Below are positions 12,500-24,789 of a stretch of DNA of 64,000 nt, piece after piece (the first letter of the stretch is position 1; every line of letters starts with the position of its first letter). The DNA is from Welwitschia mirabilis (Eukaryota > Gnetophyta > Gnetopsida > Welwitschiales), in NCBI GenBank assembly GCA_051453625.1, contig JBOZIK010000001.1:137706604-137770603 (forward strand), written 5' to 3'. The notes beneath the pieces were generated by a model that did not search any database, was not told the DNA's origin, and saw only the letters and a list, made by a program, of their open reading frames with translations. Made by a program: the position numbers and the translations under genes.

Positions 12500-12780
12500 T
12501 TTCCTTTAATGAACCCCCCTTGGAAATTGCCTCCTCTGCCTCCTTACATTTTTCATTTAAACCCTCTTCCCCTTCCTTCTAATTCTTACCTCTACCCTTC
12601 CCTTCTTCCCCTTACCTCTATCCCTCTGTGGATTTGTACCTTGATGATCACCTATCTTGTATCTTGCTGCTTGTCCTCCCTTCATTATTTCTCTTTTATT
12701 TGCATTTAATATAACTTCTTTTAACCTCTTCTTATTTTTCTTATTTCCCCTTTTGCTTCCTTTCTTTATCTTGTCCACTA
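12500..12780. repeat. Pyrimidine-rich (C+T) tract
   Basis: About 280 bases are strongly C+T-biased on the plus strand, with runs such as 'ccctcttccccttccttct'. The opposite-strand frame is a Lys/Arg-rich low-complexity translation without homology that I recognise. The tract stands out from the surrounding A+T-rich DNA by its strand asymmetry. Confidence 0.6.
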
Positions 12781-15728
12781 GGATTTAATAATGAGCTTGT
12801 GCTAAACTTTGAGAAATCCATTTAGGAATCCACTATGATAGCTTTAACTTCTCTTATCAAATGATCTTTTAAGATTTTAGGACTTTCTTATTACACAATT
12901 AGGAAGGCCATGACTTGCATATACATCTAAATAGGATTTAAGGTATTAAGGAATAGTGAAAGTAGGTGATTAGGGAAATGTAGGAATTAAATGCTGTGAT
13001 GGAAGAAGTAATTGATAGTCCATGAAATCCTATGGGTCAATCATCTAGAAAAGTTTCTAGATTAAAAATCTTGGGATAGTTTCACAAGTATTAGATGGTG
13101 AAATCAAACACTTATATAGCCTTACACTAGACTTATGTAGATCGCTAGATGAATTCTTCTGATAGGTAAATGTTGTATGACCAATAGGCCTTTATGGATT
13201 ATTTGAATAAGATTCCTAGTAGTTTCTACCCTTTTTAGAATATTCTTATAGTTCCAAATATTTTTTTGCATTGAAATCCTTTTATTAGTTTTAATTTCCT
13301 TGTTTTTTCTTTTATTCAATTACTTTTGATATGTTTTCATGGAGTTACAAAAACTCCTTTATGAGCATTTTGCAAAAGATCTACTAACCTAAACATGGGA
13401 TACTATCACCTTGCTTTGTTTTTATTATTGTATACATTTTCATAATAGAAATGTCTCCATTTCTCTTTGAGGAAACATAGAGGAAAACATAAATAATAAA
13501 AAAGGGAGAAAATACTAAGTAAAAAGAGTGTCTTAAAGGGAACATTCCATGCAAATAGTCCTTCTTAGAGCTTAAGATTTATATTATCAATATTTTGCAT
13601 AATTTACTTTTTACCATTCCTCATTTTACTTTAAATACTTTTTATCCAATTTTTATGCTTCCTTAGTACCATCTTCATTAGTTGTCTCTCTTCTTAGAAA
13701 GAAGTAGAAAAAGTTAATCTAGTCCTCTATGGTTGCTTATCCTCCTCCTCCTCTCCTCTAATTTTGGATGTGGTAACATATATTATTGAATTTCATTTTT
13801 ATTTATATGCTTCCTAACCCTAGTGATTTAGCAATCTATAATGAAATTAATGAATTTTTCATTTCAACCATGTCCAAACAAAGGCTTANNNNNNNNNNNN
13901 NNNNNNNNNNNNNNNNNNNNNNNNNNNNNNNNNNNNNNNNNNNNNNNNNNNNNNNNNNNNNNNNNNNNNNNNNNNNNNNNNNNNNNNNAAGGATTACTAC
14001 CATTCACAAATCCTCAAATACCATGATCAAGAGTGGGAAAGGGAATATTTTTCTTATTTCCTTCTTGAGTCTTTAAAATAATTAACTATAAATTCATATA
14101 TGTTGAAGTTGTTTCCATTTTGAATCATAGAATGAAGACTAGAGAAGAGGAATATGCATCTAAAACATAAGAAGAGAAACACATATATCTAATAATAAAT
14201 ATTAGAAGTATGAAGCAATTTCTTAAAAATAAATCTATAACAAAAGGAATCTTCTCTATTTAAACATATTTTACATCAATATTTGAAGATAATTTTTCCA
14301 AATCTCTTCACTGGAAGTCAAATTGAAGTAATAAAAAAAAATTAATTCTTCTTAGTATAATTGTAAGCTTTTAAGAGATTTTTTTCTTATCCTTCTTTCT
14401 TATCATCATCTTCATCATTAGTAGTCTTATCATGAATAACACATAAATTTATAAAATATTCCTTTACCTTATGAGGGATATATTTTTCTCTTTGTTATAG
14501 AGAAGACTTTCCCATCCTATTTCTTTAATTTTCTTGAGATAAATAATAGCATATTCTTCAAAAAATTAATAGAATGCATCCTCAATAATTAGTTTCCTAA
14601 TCCTTTTAGATCTCATGACATATTCTAAATGCAACATAGTAAAAATGGATGGTGGTTTTGATGGAACACATAGTGACATAAGTCAGCTTAAAATAAGGGC
14701 AAACTACTAAAGTTGTAATAAAAGCATAAAAGTAGGTAAAAGTACAAGCACATGCTTGAGAAAATGTAGGGATAACATTCTATATTTATACATTAAAAAA
14801 ATAAATATAAGCCACTAGTTATTAATTCTAATAAATATTTGAGATCAAATAAGTAATGGATTCATGCAAATTAGAAGTATTCTTTCCTTGAAAAGACAAG
14901 TTATGCATGGAAATATGAAAACTTCCACTAGAAGAGAATCTTATTTTCACTTACCAAAAAGACATATACTATCACTTTGAAAAATTAAAAAGGATGAAAA
15001 ATAGAACCCTTTACTAAAATGGAATGAAATTTTATTTCTCATTTTTTATGGGTTTGGAATGGGATAATAGACAAATTTAGTTTCTTTACAATGGCAAACA
15101 TAAAGTTACCAAACTAAGGCACATACATTTTAAATTAACTTAAAATATAGCTAAGATCAATAGTGCTGAACATTAACTATTCTAGTTTAATAATGAAAAT
15201 TTTCAATTTCCATAGGATCTAAACACATAGCATATAAATTTTCCCTAAGTATTACAAAAAAACACCCTAGCTTTCCTTTGCAACTATGGATATCCAAGAA
15301 ATCACTCATTAAAATTATTTTGCACCATATAATGTAATGAAATCCTAGGACTTTGTAGAGATATAATTAATTAGAGAAGTTTATAGTAACATCATCTACC
15401 TTTCAATATAATTAATCAAGATCATACATGAAGGTATGAATGCTTCACACATGCAAACATCTACTTGTCCCTACAAGAGGGTAGTTATGACATATAGAGA
15501 TTTTTTTCTATTTTAAAATCATCTAATCTTATGTTGACCATAACATGACTATTTCATACATTGAAACATATCATGCATGCTTCTGCTTTAGCATTACACC
15601 TTAGCACTAATTTTAGTTAAATTCTAGTTAAGCGTGCTTACTTATAAAAATAAGTCATATCAAGATGTAAGAAAGAAATGAGAAATAAAAATGAGAAATG
15701 AAAAATAAGTCATCATAGTTTTTTCATT
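12781..15728. other. Unrecognised AT-rich stretch
   Basis: Contains short pyrimidine clusters such as 'cctcctcctcctc' near 13741 and a 100-N gap at 13889-13988. All frames are broken and no transposon motif is clear. Confidence 0.4.
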
Positions 15729-15740
15729 CGGTATTAGAGT
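15729..15740 (+). other. Possible retrotransposon primer-binding site
   Basis: 'cggtattagagt' matches 9 of 12 bases of TGGTATCAGAGC, the complement of the initiator tRNA-Met 3' end, with two C-to-T changes and one T-to-C change. It could mark the end of a 5' LTR of the copia-like element whose gag remains lie at 18280-19182. The distance is large and no LTR partner was found. Confidence 0.3.
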
Positions 15741-15827
15741 GCATGGGAGGTTCCTAAGCTTCTTTACAATATCCTAAGTTCTTTATGGTTCTTCTGGCAT
15801 TATGCATGCCATGAGATGTAGTATTCA

Positions 15828-15870
15828 TTCTTCTTCTTCTTCTTCTTCTTCTTCTTCTTCTTCTTCTTCT
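15828..15870. repeat. (TTC)14 microsatellite
   Basis: Uninterrupted TTC trinucleotide repeat of about 14 units. Confidence 0.95.
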
Positions 15871-17836
15871 TTTTGTTTTTTAACATCTAGAATTTACAAG
15901 CTTTATTTCTTATATGTTATGAACTCTTAAGTTCTATATTTTTCTCCCTATAGTTTTTCTAAGTTTCTTAGGATTTAAGTAGTTAATATTCTATAGTTTT
16001 TCTTTACATGCAGAGAGAAATAATAAGCTAAAAGACAAGAATCAAGTTTCTTGAGATTGAAAGTTATATTATAAGCTTTTTTATCAAGTCATAAGAATAG
16101 ACTCTAGCCATATTAATCTTTTCATAAGTATAATCATGAGGCTTGATATTAAAATATTTAATGGAACCTAAGAATAAAAGTATTAGAATGTCAAAGACTA
16201 CTATAAATATTCCTTAAATATCTAATATTTCGTGAAGAGAAGAGAATTGGTTATAACATAAATTTCATTCTAAAATCTTATGCACTTGTTAATAGCATTC
16301 TAACCATCATTTGTGTCCTTGTTGACCTCATCCAAGAGACCTTTATTAAATCCTTTAGAAGCTAAGATCTTGACTTACAAAATAATAATCCACTACACAA
16401 TGGTAAAGCCTATGTTTATAATTGTAGTAACAGGTATTTATACTTGAGTGATGATTTTTAAAGAAAAGTATCTATTCATCTTTTGATTTTACTAGCAAGT
16501 AATCACCTATTTCCTACAACTACTATTAAAGAAAGGAACACTAAAAAATGATCATCCATTGCCTGCAAGACTAGGTAAATTAATTTTGATCATATCATAC
16601 CACTTATATTGCCAAATATAATCATATCTACTTTCAAAATATTATTTCTTACTCATTCTAATTTTGGAATAATACTTGTAGCTATTATTAGAACTATTAC
16701 TATTACTGATCTTACATCTGGTCTTCTCTTAGCAAATTGATCACTTTCATGCTTGATTCTAGACAATGCTATGAATTGAAAGTAGATTAATGCTTTTAGA
16801 ATTAAGGATAGCTATTCCTCTTATTACTTTTAACTATTTCCTTGACTATATTATGTTTACATATTGTACTTACATTATTCACCTAAGCTACCTTGTTTCT
16901 TATCTAAATTTTTTGCTTCTAAAGCATAAGCTGTACTTTAAAATATAAGCATAGATTTTGTATTCTCTCTTTCTTCAATTCTTAAAGTTATCACCTTTTT
17001 TTAATTTTTAGGAGTATTATAGCCTATGGAAGTGTTGCAACATTTAAAATAAAACACATATATTAAAAAAATAAAAAACGTTACATGTCTATAGAATAAT
17101 AATCTTTAAACTAATTGTGTAATTTTAATGGAAGAAAATGAGTTTACTACCTTTTTCCACTGTTACCTACATCTATAGTTATTTTTAGGCTACTACTCTC
17201 ATTTTACATAGATTTAAAGATCAAATTCTTTAATAAGGGAGTTGACATTTAATAGTAGATTAAAAAGCATTTCCATTGTTGTCATCACTTGCTAAATCTC
17301 GTTTGCCTCATTACTAAAGAAATCACTACAATAACTAGTACAAATGCATGTAATACTTACTATTTTTAGCTAGAATTTTTTTCAATGTTTTGTAGACATG
17401 TAATATTTATCATATTCTATTAGTTTTTTTCCCCTTCTGAGTTAAGCTTATGTACATGTCGTTTGAGTTGAACTTGGATCTCATCCTTATGCACATGTTT
17501 TTATGCTAAAAATTTAAGCCTTTTTACACACACATGCACTTTATAATGCATTTATTAAATATTTTTATTTTTTAAAATTCCAATGTTCATAATATTTTTC
17601 TTCTTATATGAAGTCAAGTTTAGATGTAAAGTAAGATCCCTTAAATTAATGTTAAGAGTAAGACTTAAATATTCATAAATTTTTTACTTAATCATATAAT
17701 GATTTATGCCCCTTACATTAAAATTTACTACATTCACATATGAATCCTAAGAAAAACTTTTTTTTTCCTTATTATGTGTATTAACCATTCTTCTATAGGG
17801 TTTAGCTTTATTATTTTTTTATTTTATCACACCATT
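15871..17836. other. Unrecognised AT-rich stretch
   Basis: No frame longer than a few dozen codons and no motif that I can name. If the primer site near 15729 is real, this is the leader and gag region of a decayed copia-like element. Confidence 0.35.
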
Positions 17837-18140
17837 ATGGATTGGATAGATCATTTGAATTATGGATGTGATCAAGATTTCTTTTGAGTTACCTCTACCT
17901 CTTTATCATGACTTCATAATTTTTTGACATCTTTTATGTCCTTGTGACTTGGATAGATCACTTGATTTATGGATGTAAATATGATCTCTTTTAAGTTGAC
18001 TATATCATTTTAATTTTTCCTATATCACTCTCTCTTATTAATTAGAAAAAATTGCTTTGTATAACTAATATATCTTTTATTTAATAGTGGATGTAAGTAA
18101 GATCCTCTTTAGAATCAACTATACCTCATGATTCTTCATC
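17837..18140 (+). repeat. Degenerate tandem repeat, ~110-bp unit, about 3 copies
   Basis: Three successive blocks share the order 'gatagatca(t/c)ttga', 'tatggatgt', 'gat(t/c)tcttttgagtt', then a 'tatca/ctcatga' segment. They start near 17845, 17952 and 18065. The third copy is the most diverged ('atatcttttatttaatagtggatgta'). Confidence 0.6.
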
Positions 18141-18279
18141 TTCTCATCATAATTCTTAGAGCTCCCATTCTTGAAGGAAAATTTTTAGATTATTTCACAT
18201 TGATGATAATAACTAGGATCATGTTTAAGTTGTATATCATTCTTTAGGATGATTAGACTTGTTAAGACTAGCTTCAAGA

Positions 18280-19182
18280 TTTCATGTTCCTCTTACACAT
18301 GCATGGTTTTGACATATATTTTTCAAGAAAGCAAATGTTTCACTTCAGAACTATGATGAAGAAACTACTTAGAAAATTTGTGAAAAGTATGGCTAAGGTT
18401 ATGCAAAAATTTATGACTTCATAGTAAAATGAGTTAGTAGATTAAAGTAAGATGACTTAGACCAACTTCATTACATTGTAGTATACATGCTATTCAAAGA
18501 ATGATTAGGGGCTCATAAACCTAATCACAAGTATGAACAACTTGCATTATTAAAAAGGTGGGATGGAATAGTTATTGAAATAACTAATATTAAGGTAAAT
18601 ATTATATAATTAACCTAAAGAAGTAGGTTTAAATTCATTATGTTAACTTTATTAAATGTTTTTTAGAGGATTCATTTCTATGTGGCTACATTTTATCATT
18701 ACATGATGGTAAGTAACTACCACACATGGAATTTGATACCCTTATTTAGAATTTTATTGCTTTTTAAGCATAGTTTAACTCTATTAGTTCCTTCTTCTCT
18801 GATGCTACATTCAAAGTATCCCACCCTCATGCTAGATCTCATTCTAATAAAAATTCTTCAAGGAAGTCACCTCGTCCTCATATCAACATCATGACAAGGA
18901 TAAATATCCTTAAAAATATTAATTAGCTCTATCCATTTAACTACATTAGTATCAATAAAATAATAAGCCACATTTGAATAAATGCTAATCTAATGAAAAA
19001 TAAATGTTAATGTTGGCATTGTAAAAGACAAGGTCATTCCATTGATTATTATTAGATCACTTAGAATAAAATCATTCCAACTCCTAAATTAAATGTAGTT
19101 ACTAATGATTTTAGTTCTTTAAAAATGTTGTTTATGCCATGTCCTAATGTCATGATTTTATGTACATCAGTGAAAACATTTT
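18280..19182 (+). pseudogene. Decayed copia-like gag end with zinc knuckle
   Basis: A knuckle at 19011-19049 reads CWHCKRQGHSIDY, i.e. CX2CX4HX4 with Tyr in place of the final Cys, as in plant Ty1/copia gag proteins. It is preceded by a Ser/Arg/His-rich stretch near 18800-18890 (SHSNKNSSRKSPRPH), which also fits a copia gag linker. No protease, integrase or RT follows, because the sequence stops at the LTR end of gypsy element B at 19183. That suggests element B inserted into this gag. The N-terminal part is unreadable. Confidence 0.5.
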
Positions 19183-19350
19183 TGATAGTGGTAGTGGTAG
19201 TTAACTAGACTAACTACAACTTGTCTTATCGTATCCATTGGAGTTTCAGATGTGAACCTTCTATAATGGAAGCTAGAACTGAAATATTATCTATCTTTAA
19301 TTACTTTCTCCAAACTATTAATTAATACTTAAATAATATCATTGTGAAAA
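19183..19350 (-). mobile_element. Gypsy element B: 3' LTR, downstream end
   Basis: Begins TGATAG on the plus strand, so the LTR ends CTATCA on the minus strand. It matches 43240-43394 along about 155 bases with roughly one difference in five. Shared blocks are 'ctagact(a/g)acta', 'gaaatattat' and 'aatacttaaataat'. How far the LTR extends upward is unclear because later insertions and a gap at 43395 interrupt both copies. The 5 bases before it are 'atttt'; no matching target copy was located. Confidence 0.6.
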
Positions 19351-20305
19351 ATTCAAAGCTAGAAAGAAATAAATAATAATTAATAGCCAAGCCTACAAGA
19401 AGAAAATGTACAACTATTATTCTATACTCTTGCTAATCTATCGCCCTATTGATCATATGTTTTCTATAGTTATAATTGCAATGAAGCCATTATGGTTCCC
19501 TTAGGGACACATTTGATAAAACAAAGGAATCATGAAACTATAAGAATAGAATCTTATATTGAACTAATTGGTAAGCTTGTACTATTGATACCTTTCTAAT
19601 CAATAGGGTTGTGAATGGGATTGGAATGAAAACAGAAAGGAAATAACTAGTTCATATTAGAATTATAGTATAATTACACCTTTATGTAGTAAAAGAACAA
19701 CTAAACTACTCAAATAATTTAATAAATTAGGAATAAATCAAAAATATAAAAGAACATAACTTGAATAACATAATAGCAAGGAAATCTTAAAGGGATTTCC
19801 TATCATGAAAGCAAATTAAGATCATCCAAAAGACTAAAAGCTAGACTTTTATTATATTTAGAATGATGATTACAAGCAAAGTGTAATACAATTACTTAGC
19901 CTAATCCTATTTGCATCTAATTCCTTTTCCTCTCATCCATTAACCAACCTTTTTAATGTAATAAGTGGTATGCATAATGATTCACAATAGAATTTTGGGA
20001 TTCCACATATGAAAGATAGAATTTCAATTACAAAATTTGAAATCCTTATCTTTACATTAATTTTGGTATGAATCATAATTTAGTCTTATTACATGACTAT
20101 CTCCTAAGTAATAGTTGTCAAATAGCTCTTTTAATCCTTATCTGATAGTTCTCACTACCTATTGTAATACTTGTTCTTATGTGATATGAAGACTATTTTG
20201 TTCAAGATAACTAACTTATCCTTATCGCTTGCCTATAACAGAGTAATAGCATAGTTGTCTTGGTTCATATTCATCAGTGTTAGGTCATGAACAATATATT
20301 CTTTA
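19351..20305. other. AT-rich stretch, probably LTR/3' region of element B
   Basis: No coding motif. By position it is the remainder of the 3' LTR of element B or its flank before the nested small LTR element. Confidence 0.35.
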
Positions 20306-20775
20306 GGATCTATTACCTTGTTATAAACTTATCACAAAGTTATTATTAAGTAATAGATTTGAATCATAGTTATCTTACATAACTACTTATTTTCATGTGC
20401 TTATAATCTAAACACATTATCACTAGTTTATTATCAAGTGATAGAGATTAATTTGTACTCTATAATATTATGCTAATTTTATTTATACTTTTGTCACATT
20501 GTGATAAGCTTTGTTACTAATCTATTCAATCTAAAATATCTACGTATGCTTAGTTTAATTATGAGATTTAGTTATAGGTCTATTATGTAATAATGGATTT
20601 TATGATCAAAAAAGAAGTTGATCTTTTTTTAAATACATTTTGTCATTTTAGTGCATGAAACTTGTTATGTCACAAATTCAACCACATGGATTCATTTTAT
20701 AAAGAATTTTACTATTAATTATAATGAAATAAGCAAAAATTAACATTATAAGAAATGTATTTTTTATGTTTATCA
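20306..20775 (-). mobile_element. Small LTR element S: 3' LTR
   Basis: On the minus strand it starts TGATAAAC directly after a polypurine tract. It resembles 22461-22914 in composition and in blocks such as 'attataatgaaataag/attatattatggttg' and 'taagtttatc/tatgtttatc' at the start. Both are rich in GTGATA/TATCAC motifs. The lower boundary is approximate. Confidence 0.4.
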
Positions 20776-20777
20776 TA

Positions 20778-20788
20778 GCCCCCTTTTT
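20778..20788 (-). promoter_or_regulatory. Polypurine tract of element S
   Basis: On the minus strand the sequence is AAAAAGGGGGC, followed within three bases by TGATAAAC. That is the expected arrangement of plus-strand primer and 3' LTR start. Confidence 0.5.
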
Positions 20789-20859
20789 AACTAATGACAG
20801 TTCCTTCATCACTAATTGAATTTTTGCATAAACATAAAAGGCATGATACATTTTTCAAT

Positions 20860-22300
20860 AAAAAGATATTTCTTTATTAATTTACAAAAGTAAATTACAT
20901 TAGGGAGTACAATTTAAAGTTCCATATCCTATTACTCATATCCTTTAGTAAGATGAGGAAGACCAGTAGCTCAACCTACTTCAAGGCCTAAGTTCATCTT
21001 TAGCTCTTTCACCTCCTCAGTCAAGTTAGTGAGGTTTGTATCTATCATCTAAACCTAGTCCTAAAGCTATTTGATCTATTTTTAAAGTGTGTTAAAGCAT
21101 TCTATTAAAAATATTATTAGGAAAGAATCTGATTAAGTGCCTTGTAAATGCTCTACAATTTGTGCTTATCTTATCTTCATTAAGTAAATTTTAGAAATAT
21201 CTTTGATAGTCAGAGTAATTATGTGTATAGGAGATTCTTGAGCAAGTATTGATACGTGTTAAAAGAAAAGTAATCATAATAAGTGGCTAGATAGCATATT
21301 TCATAAATTTTAATATACAATAGGGTAATAACCATCTTGACATGGAAAGTCATCAAATTTGCAACATAAGTAGTATAGTAAATATTTAATGCTATTAATA
21401 TAAAAGATTTAGTGAAGCCATTACTTGAATGAAGAGCCCTTTTTTAAATGCCGAAAGTATCCTCCTCTAGATTAATTTCTTCCATATCCAATGCCCTAAT
21501 TTTTTTTTCTATTTCCATGTTATATATAGAAATAGGTCCATTCATTGGAAATATAAAATCTTTCATGAAAAAAGTCCTTGATAATTTTAATATATACTAA
21601 TCCTACCTTAGATCTAATGATGATTTCTCTTTCTAGCTTATTAGGATCTTCATTAATGTTGACATATCTATAATGAGGAGTTACTCTATGATAAAATTTC
21701 CTAACCAAGTTAGATAGAATTATCTATAAAAAGAGTATGTGAATCAAATCATGCTGTGGTGGATTAAATTTTGAATAATTCCAAGTTGTATGGTCTTTAG
21801 TCATATACTATAATCTCTATCAGAAATGATGATGGCCTTATGAAATCTTTTTCTTTTAGCTTTTTCTTCTTGTAATAGGATTCTCCATTCTACAGTCAAT
21901 TCTTTAGTAGCAAGAATTAATTAGAATCATTAATCTTGGGTAGGCTCACTAGTGGTAGTGCTTTAGGCCAAAGTCCTAAGATTATATGTGGTTTTTTTAG
22001 CCTAAGAGGATGAAAAATTTTTAGCAAATCCTTTCATCATAATGAATTTTGAAAAGAAAATACCAAAAATGTAAGGAAATTAAAATAAACTTAGAGAAAA
22101 TGTAGTAGATTTATTTAGTGATTATTCCTTTAGCAAATTCATATTCAAATAAAGTTCAATCTATACTAAAGTTGGAGGGATGTCATAAAGATATTAAAAT
22201 ATTAAGAAAATCCCTTTAAAACCCTAATTTCAACATTTTTAAGAATAGAAATCATAAAAAAATTTAATAGAACTATAGATTAAAGGCTTACCTACATGGT
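20860..22300 (-). pseudogene. Element S: decayed gag-like frame
   Basis: Minus-strand segments read as fragments of a protein with a coiled-coil part near 21060-20980 (LTNLTEEVKELKMNL) and a 62-residue open piece at 21708-21520 (MVRKFYHRVTPHYRY..). The general pattern recalls the gag-like 'putative gypsy type transposon' family, but this is weak. No protease, RT or integrase is present between the two LTRs, so the element looks non-autonomous. Confidence 0.35.
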
Positions 22301-22441
22301 AGAGGTTCATATCATGTTGATTTATTAATGAAATGAAAAGATTTGGTAATAAATTATAGTTTTCTCATAGAGTGCTAGAACTTTACATTACATAGGTAGG
22401 ATAAAATTTTTTTTGGTTGATTTATTTTTATAATCTTAATA

Positions 22442-22456
22442 GTCCTAGTGTTGCCA
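22442..22456 (-). other. Primer-binding-site-like sequence of element S
   Basis: Minus strand TGGCAACACTAGGAC lies four bases downstream of the LTR end. It resembles TGGCGACTC..GGGGAC-type primer sites used by some plant gypsy elements, with C-to-T/G-to-A style changes. Confidence 0.4.
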
Positions 22457-22460
22457 TTCG

Positions 22461-22914
22461 TGTGATGACCTTGTGATAAAGCATTTTAGTAGTATCACTT
22501 CAATTATTGCGGAGCGATGTACTTATGATAGCTAAATGAATGTAGATTCTTTAGTTGTCATAGCATGCTAACTTATGATAGTACTTTGTTTCTTAGCCAA
22601 GCCTTACCATAGCTAGTGACACTAGGGGATGAGGTCCTAAGAAAAGGCATAAATTTTTTAGTTAGTTATAGCATGATAAGTCTGTGATAGACATGTAGCA
22701 ATATCTTGTGATAGGATTATTTTATTGCCTTACTTACTTAGTTATTCTCTTAAATAATTACCGTTATCATAAATCTATTGCTTAATAATAGCATTGCGAT
22801 AAGATTTAATTAGAATAAAATTTTAAAATGCAATTATATTATGGTTGCATGGTAATAAACATGTGAAAGAACTATTTTATTTTATTTCATTTTATTTATT
22901 TATTTTTAAGTTTA
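22461..22914 (-). mobile_element. Small LTR element S: 5' LTR
   Basis: Lies upstream (on the minus strand) of the primer-site-like sequence and resembles 20306-20775. It contains several GTGATA/TTATCA motifs. Its upper end, 'ttttaagtttatcc', corresponds to 'ttttatgtttatca' at the start of the other LTR. Confidence 0.4.
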
Positions 22915-24789
22915 TCCCTTTCTCATTTATGAAATCATGTTCAATATATGTACAAGGTTAGGAAGGGTGATCCTACTCAGGTTTTATGTACTGTACCAAT
23001 TTATTTCATTGAATATAGGTACATAATAGCATGCAAAATACCTAAGTTAATGATATAGCTATCTCCTATGATGATTCATATCATTGAAATAGTACTTCTA
23101 AGGGAGAGTTTTTATATATCTATGCTTTAGTGTACCAAAATATACATTCATAGCTTCACTCAAGTCCCTAAATATTTTTCTCTAGTATCAATAAACACTG
23201 ACTAGAATGCAAATTATTAATTCCCTTGACATAAAAATCAAGAGAACTAATGTCATATAATCACCTAGGTTAAGGATGTGAGTGGACATTAGAAGAACAA
23301 ATGTTGGTACTCTTGTAAGAAAAAAACAATGAAAAAAATCTCTATTAGAAAGAAAAAAATGATTCACATGATTACTATTAAGTGTCCTTGGTTGTTTTAC
23401 ATTTACCTCCTATTGATAACCCAAAGCTAGAAGACTTGAAACTATTTATAATTTATTGAAATTCACTATTTTTATTTAAATAGGCTCATCCTATTCTAGA
23501 TTTTGGGTTTAAACCTTATGTTTATTACATGAGGAGGAGTAGTCCTTATTCTAAGGATTATCTAGACTAAAATTATAAGAAGAGGAAGTATTCATCTTTA
23601 ATGACTCTAAAAATGTAACCCTAGACTAAAATTAAAGCTTATTCTCCTCTTTAAGACTCTGTTAATTCCATGGTAAATGGTTAATTATAATTATAAGAAG
23701 AATAACTAGTATGGTTTAGGTACTTAATGAAACTATTAAGCTATCCAATGACCTCTTACTTAGTATCAAGATGATAAATATGCATAGAATCAATAAGAAA
23801 CCAATAGATGGGTGTTATTACTCAGGACTGGAATGATTCTAAAAAGTCACTACCCTAATGCTAACCATCTTGACTTGGTATAACCATCCTTAGTTAGTAA
23901 GAAAAACAAAGAATCAACATATTATTCTAGAAGAATAATGAAATAATTGAGTAATTTCCTCCTCACATGCACTCCTTGACTAACCTGATAGCTACTAAGA
24001 TGTGATTGAATTTTTTATCATTTAGCATGTGATAGTAAACTGTAAAGTGTAATGTAGAATGCTACAATATCAGACTCAGGAAAGATGAAAAGTCTCATGA
24101 GAGGAATGAAATGGTAAACTATGTTGCAAGAATAAATTTTTCTTATTTCTAAGAAATAAGTCATAATAAGAAGACTATAACTACTATTAAAGGAATAAAA
24201 CCCCATAGGGTATACCAACCTCATGGCCAACTGACCCCTCGGTGGAGTTTTCACAACTACCATATTACACTACTAAAGGCCCATTTTGGGAGTATTTTCC
24301 TTGGGGTACTTATGATACAACATATGTAAATTTATTATTCTACTCTTATCTCCTTCTTCTTCTTCTTCTTCTTCTTATCTCTTCATATTTTTTTTACTTT
24401 TTTCTTTTTTAAAAGTAAAATCTTCTTATGCAACATTAGTCTATGAAGATTGAAGGGAATAATGATTGATGAATAATTGTTTGAGTTATACTCAACAATG
24501 AAATGCATCTAACACAAGAGATATAATTAAAATAACTATACATTCCTTTATAATTTAGTACATTTTATGATTTCTAGGTGATCCTAATGCATATTTAATA
24601 TTAAAATGCAAATAACAAATAAAAGAATAGCTTTCTTGAATGGAAGCAAAAAAATTGGTTAAGTTGATGGATGTTAAGGTAGTTAGGATTAGCTTATTAG
24701 ACGATAGCCAAGGATGGATGATGAATGGGATTGTGCATGTTGATTTTACTACTATTTTATATGGTTCTTTAAGTGTAAGACATAGGTAT
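22915..24789. other. Noncoding stretch below the element B integrase
   Basis: Lies between the integrase end of element B and element S. It holds a TTC microsatellite at 24351-24376. An 81-codon minus-strand open piece at 24263-24018 shows no recognisable motif. I treat the stretch as the 3' noncoding part of element B. Confidence 0.35.
24351..24376. repeat. (TTC)n microsatellite
   Basis: About eight TTC units. Confidence 0.9.

Noticed and set aside
18682-18894. 70-codon plus-strand frame (MATFYHYMM..)
   Set aside because: Another frame of the same strand carries the gag-like basic stretch leading to the zinc knuckle; this one has no recognisable content.
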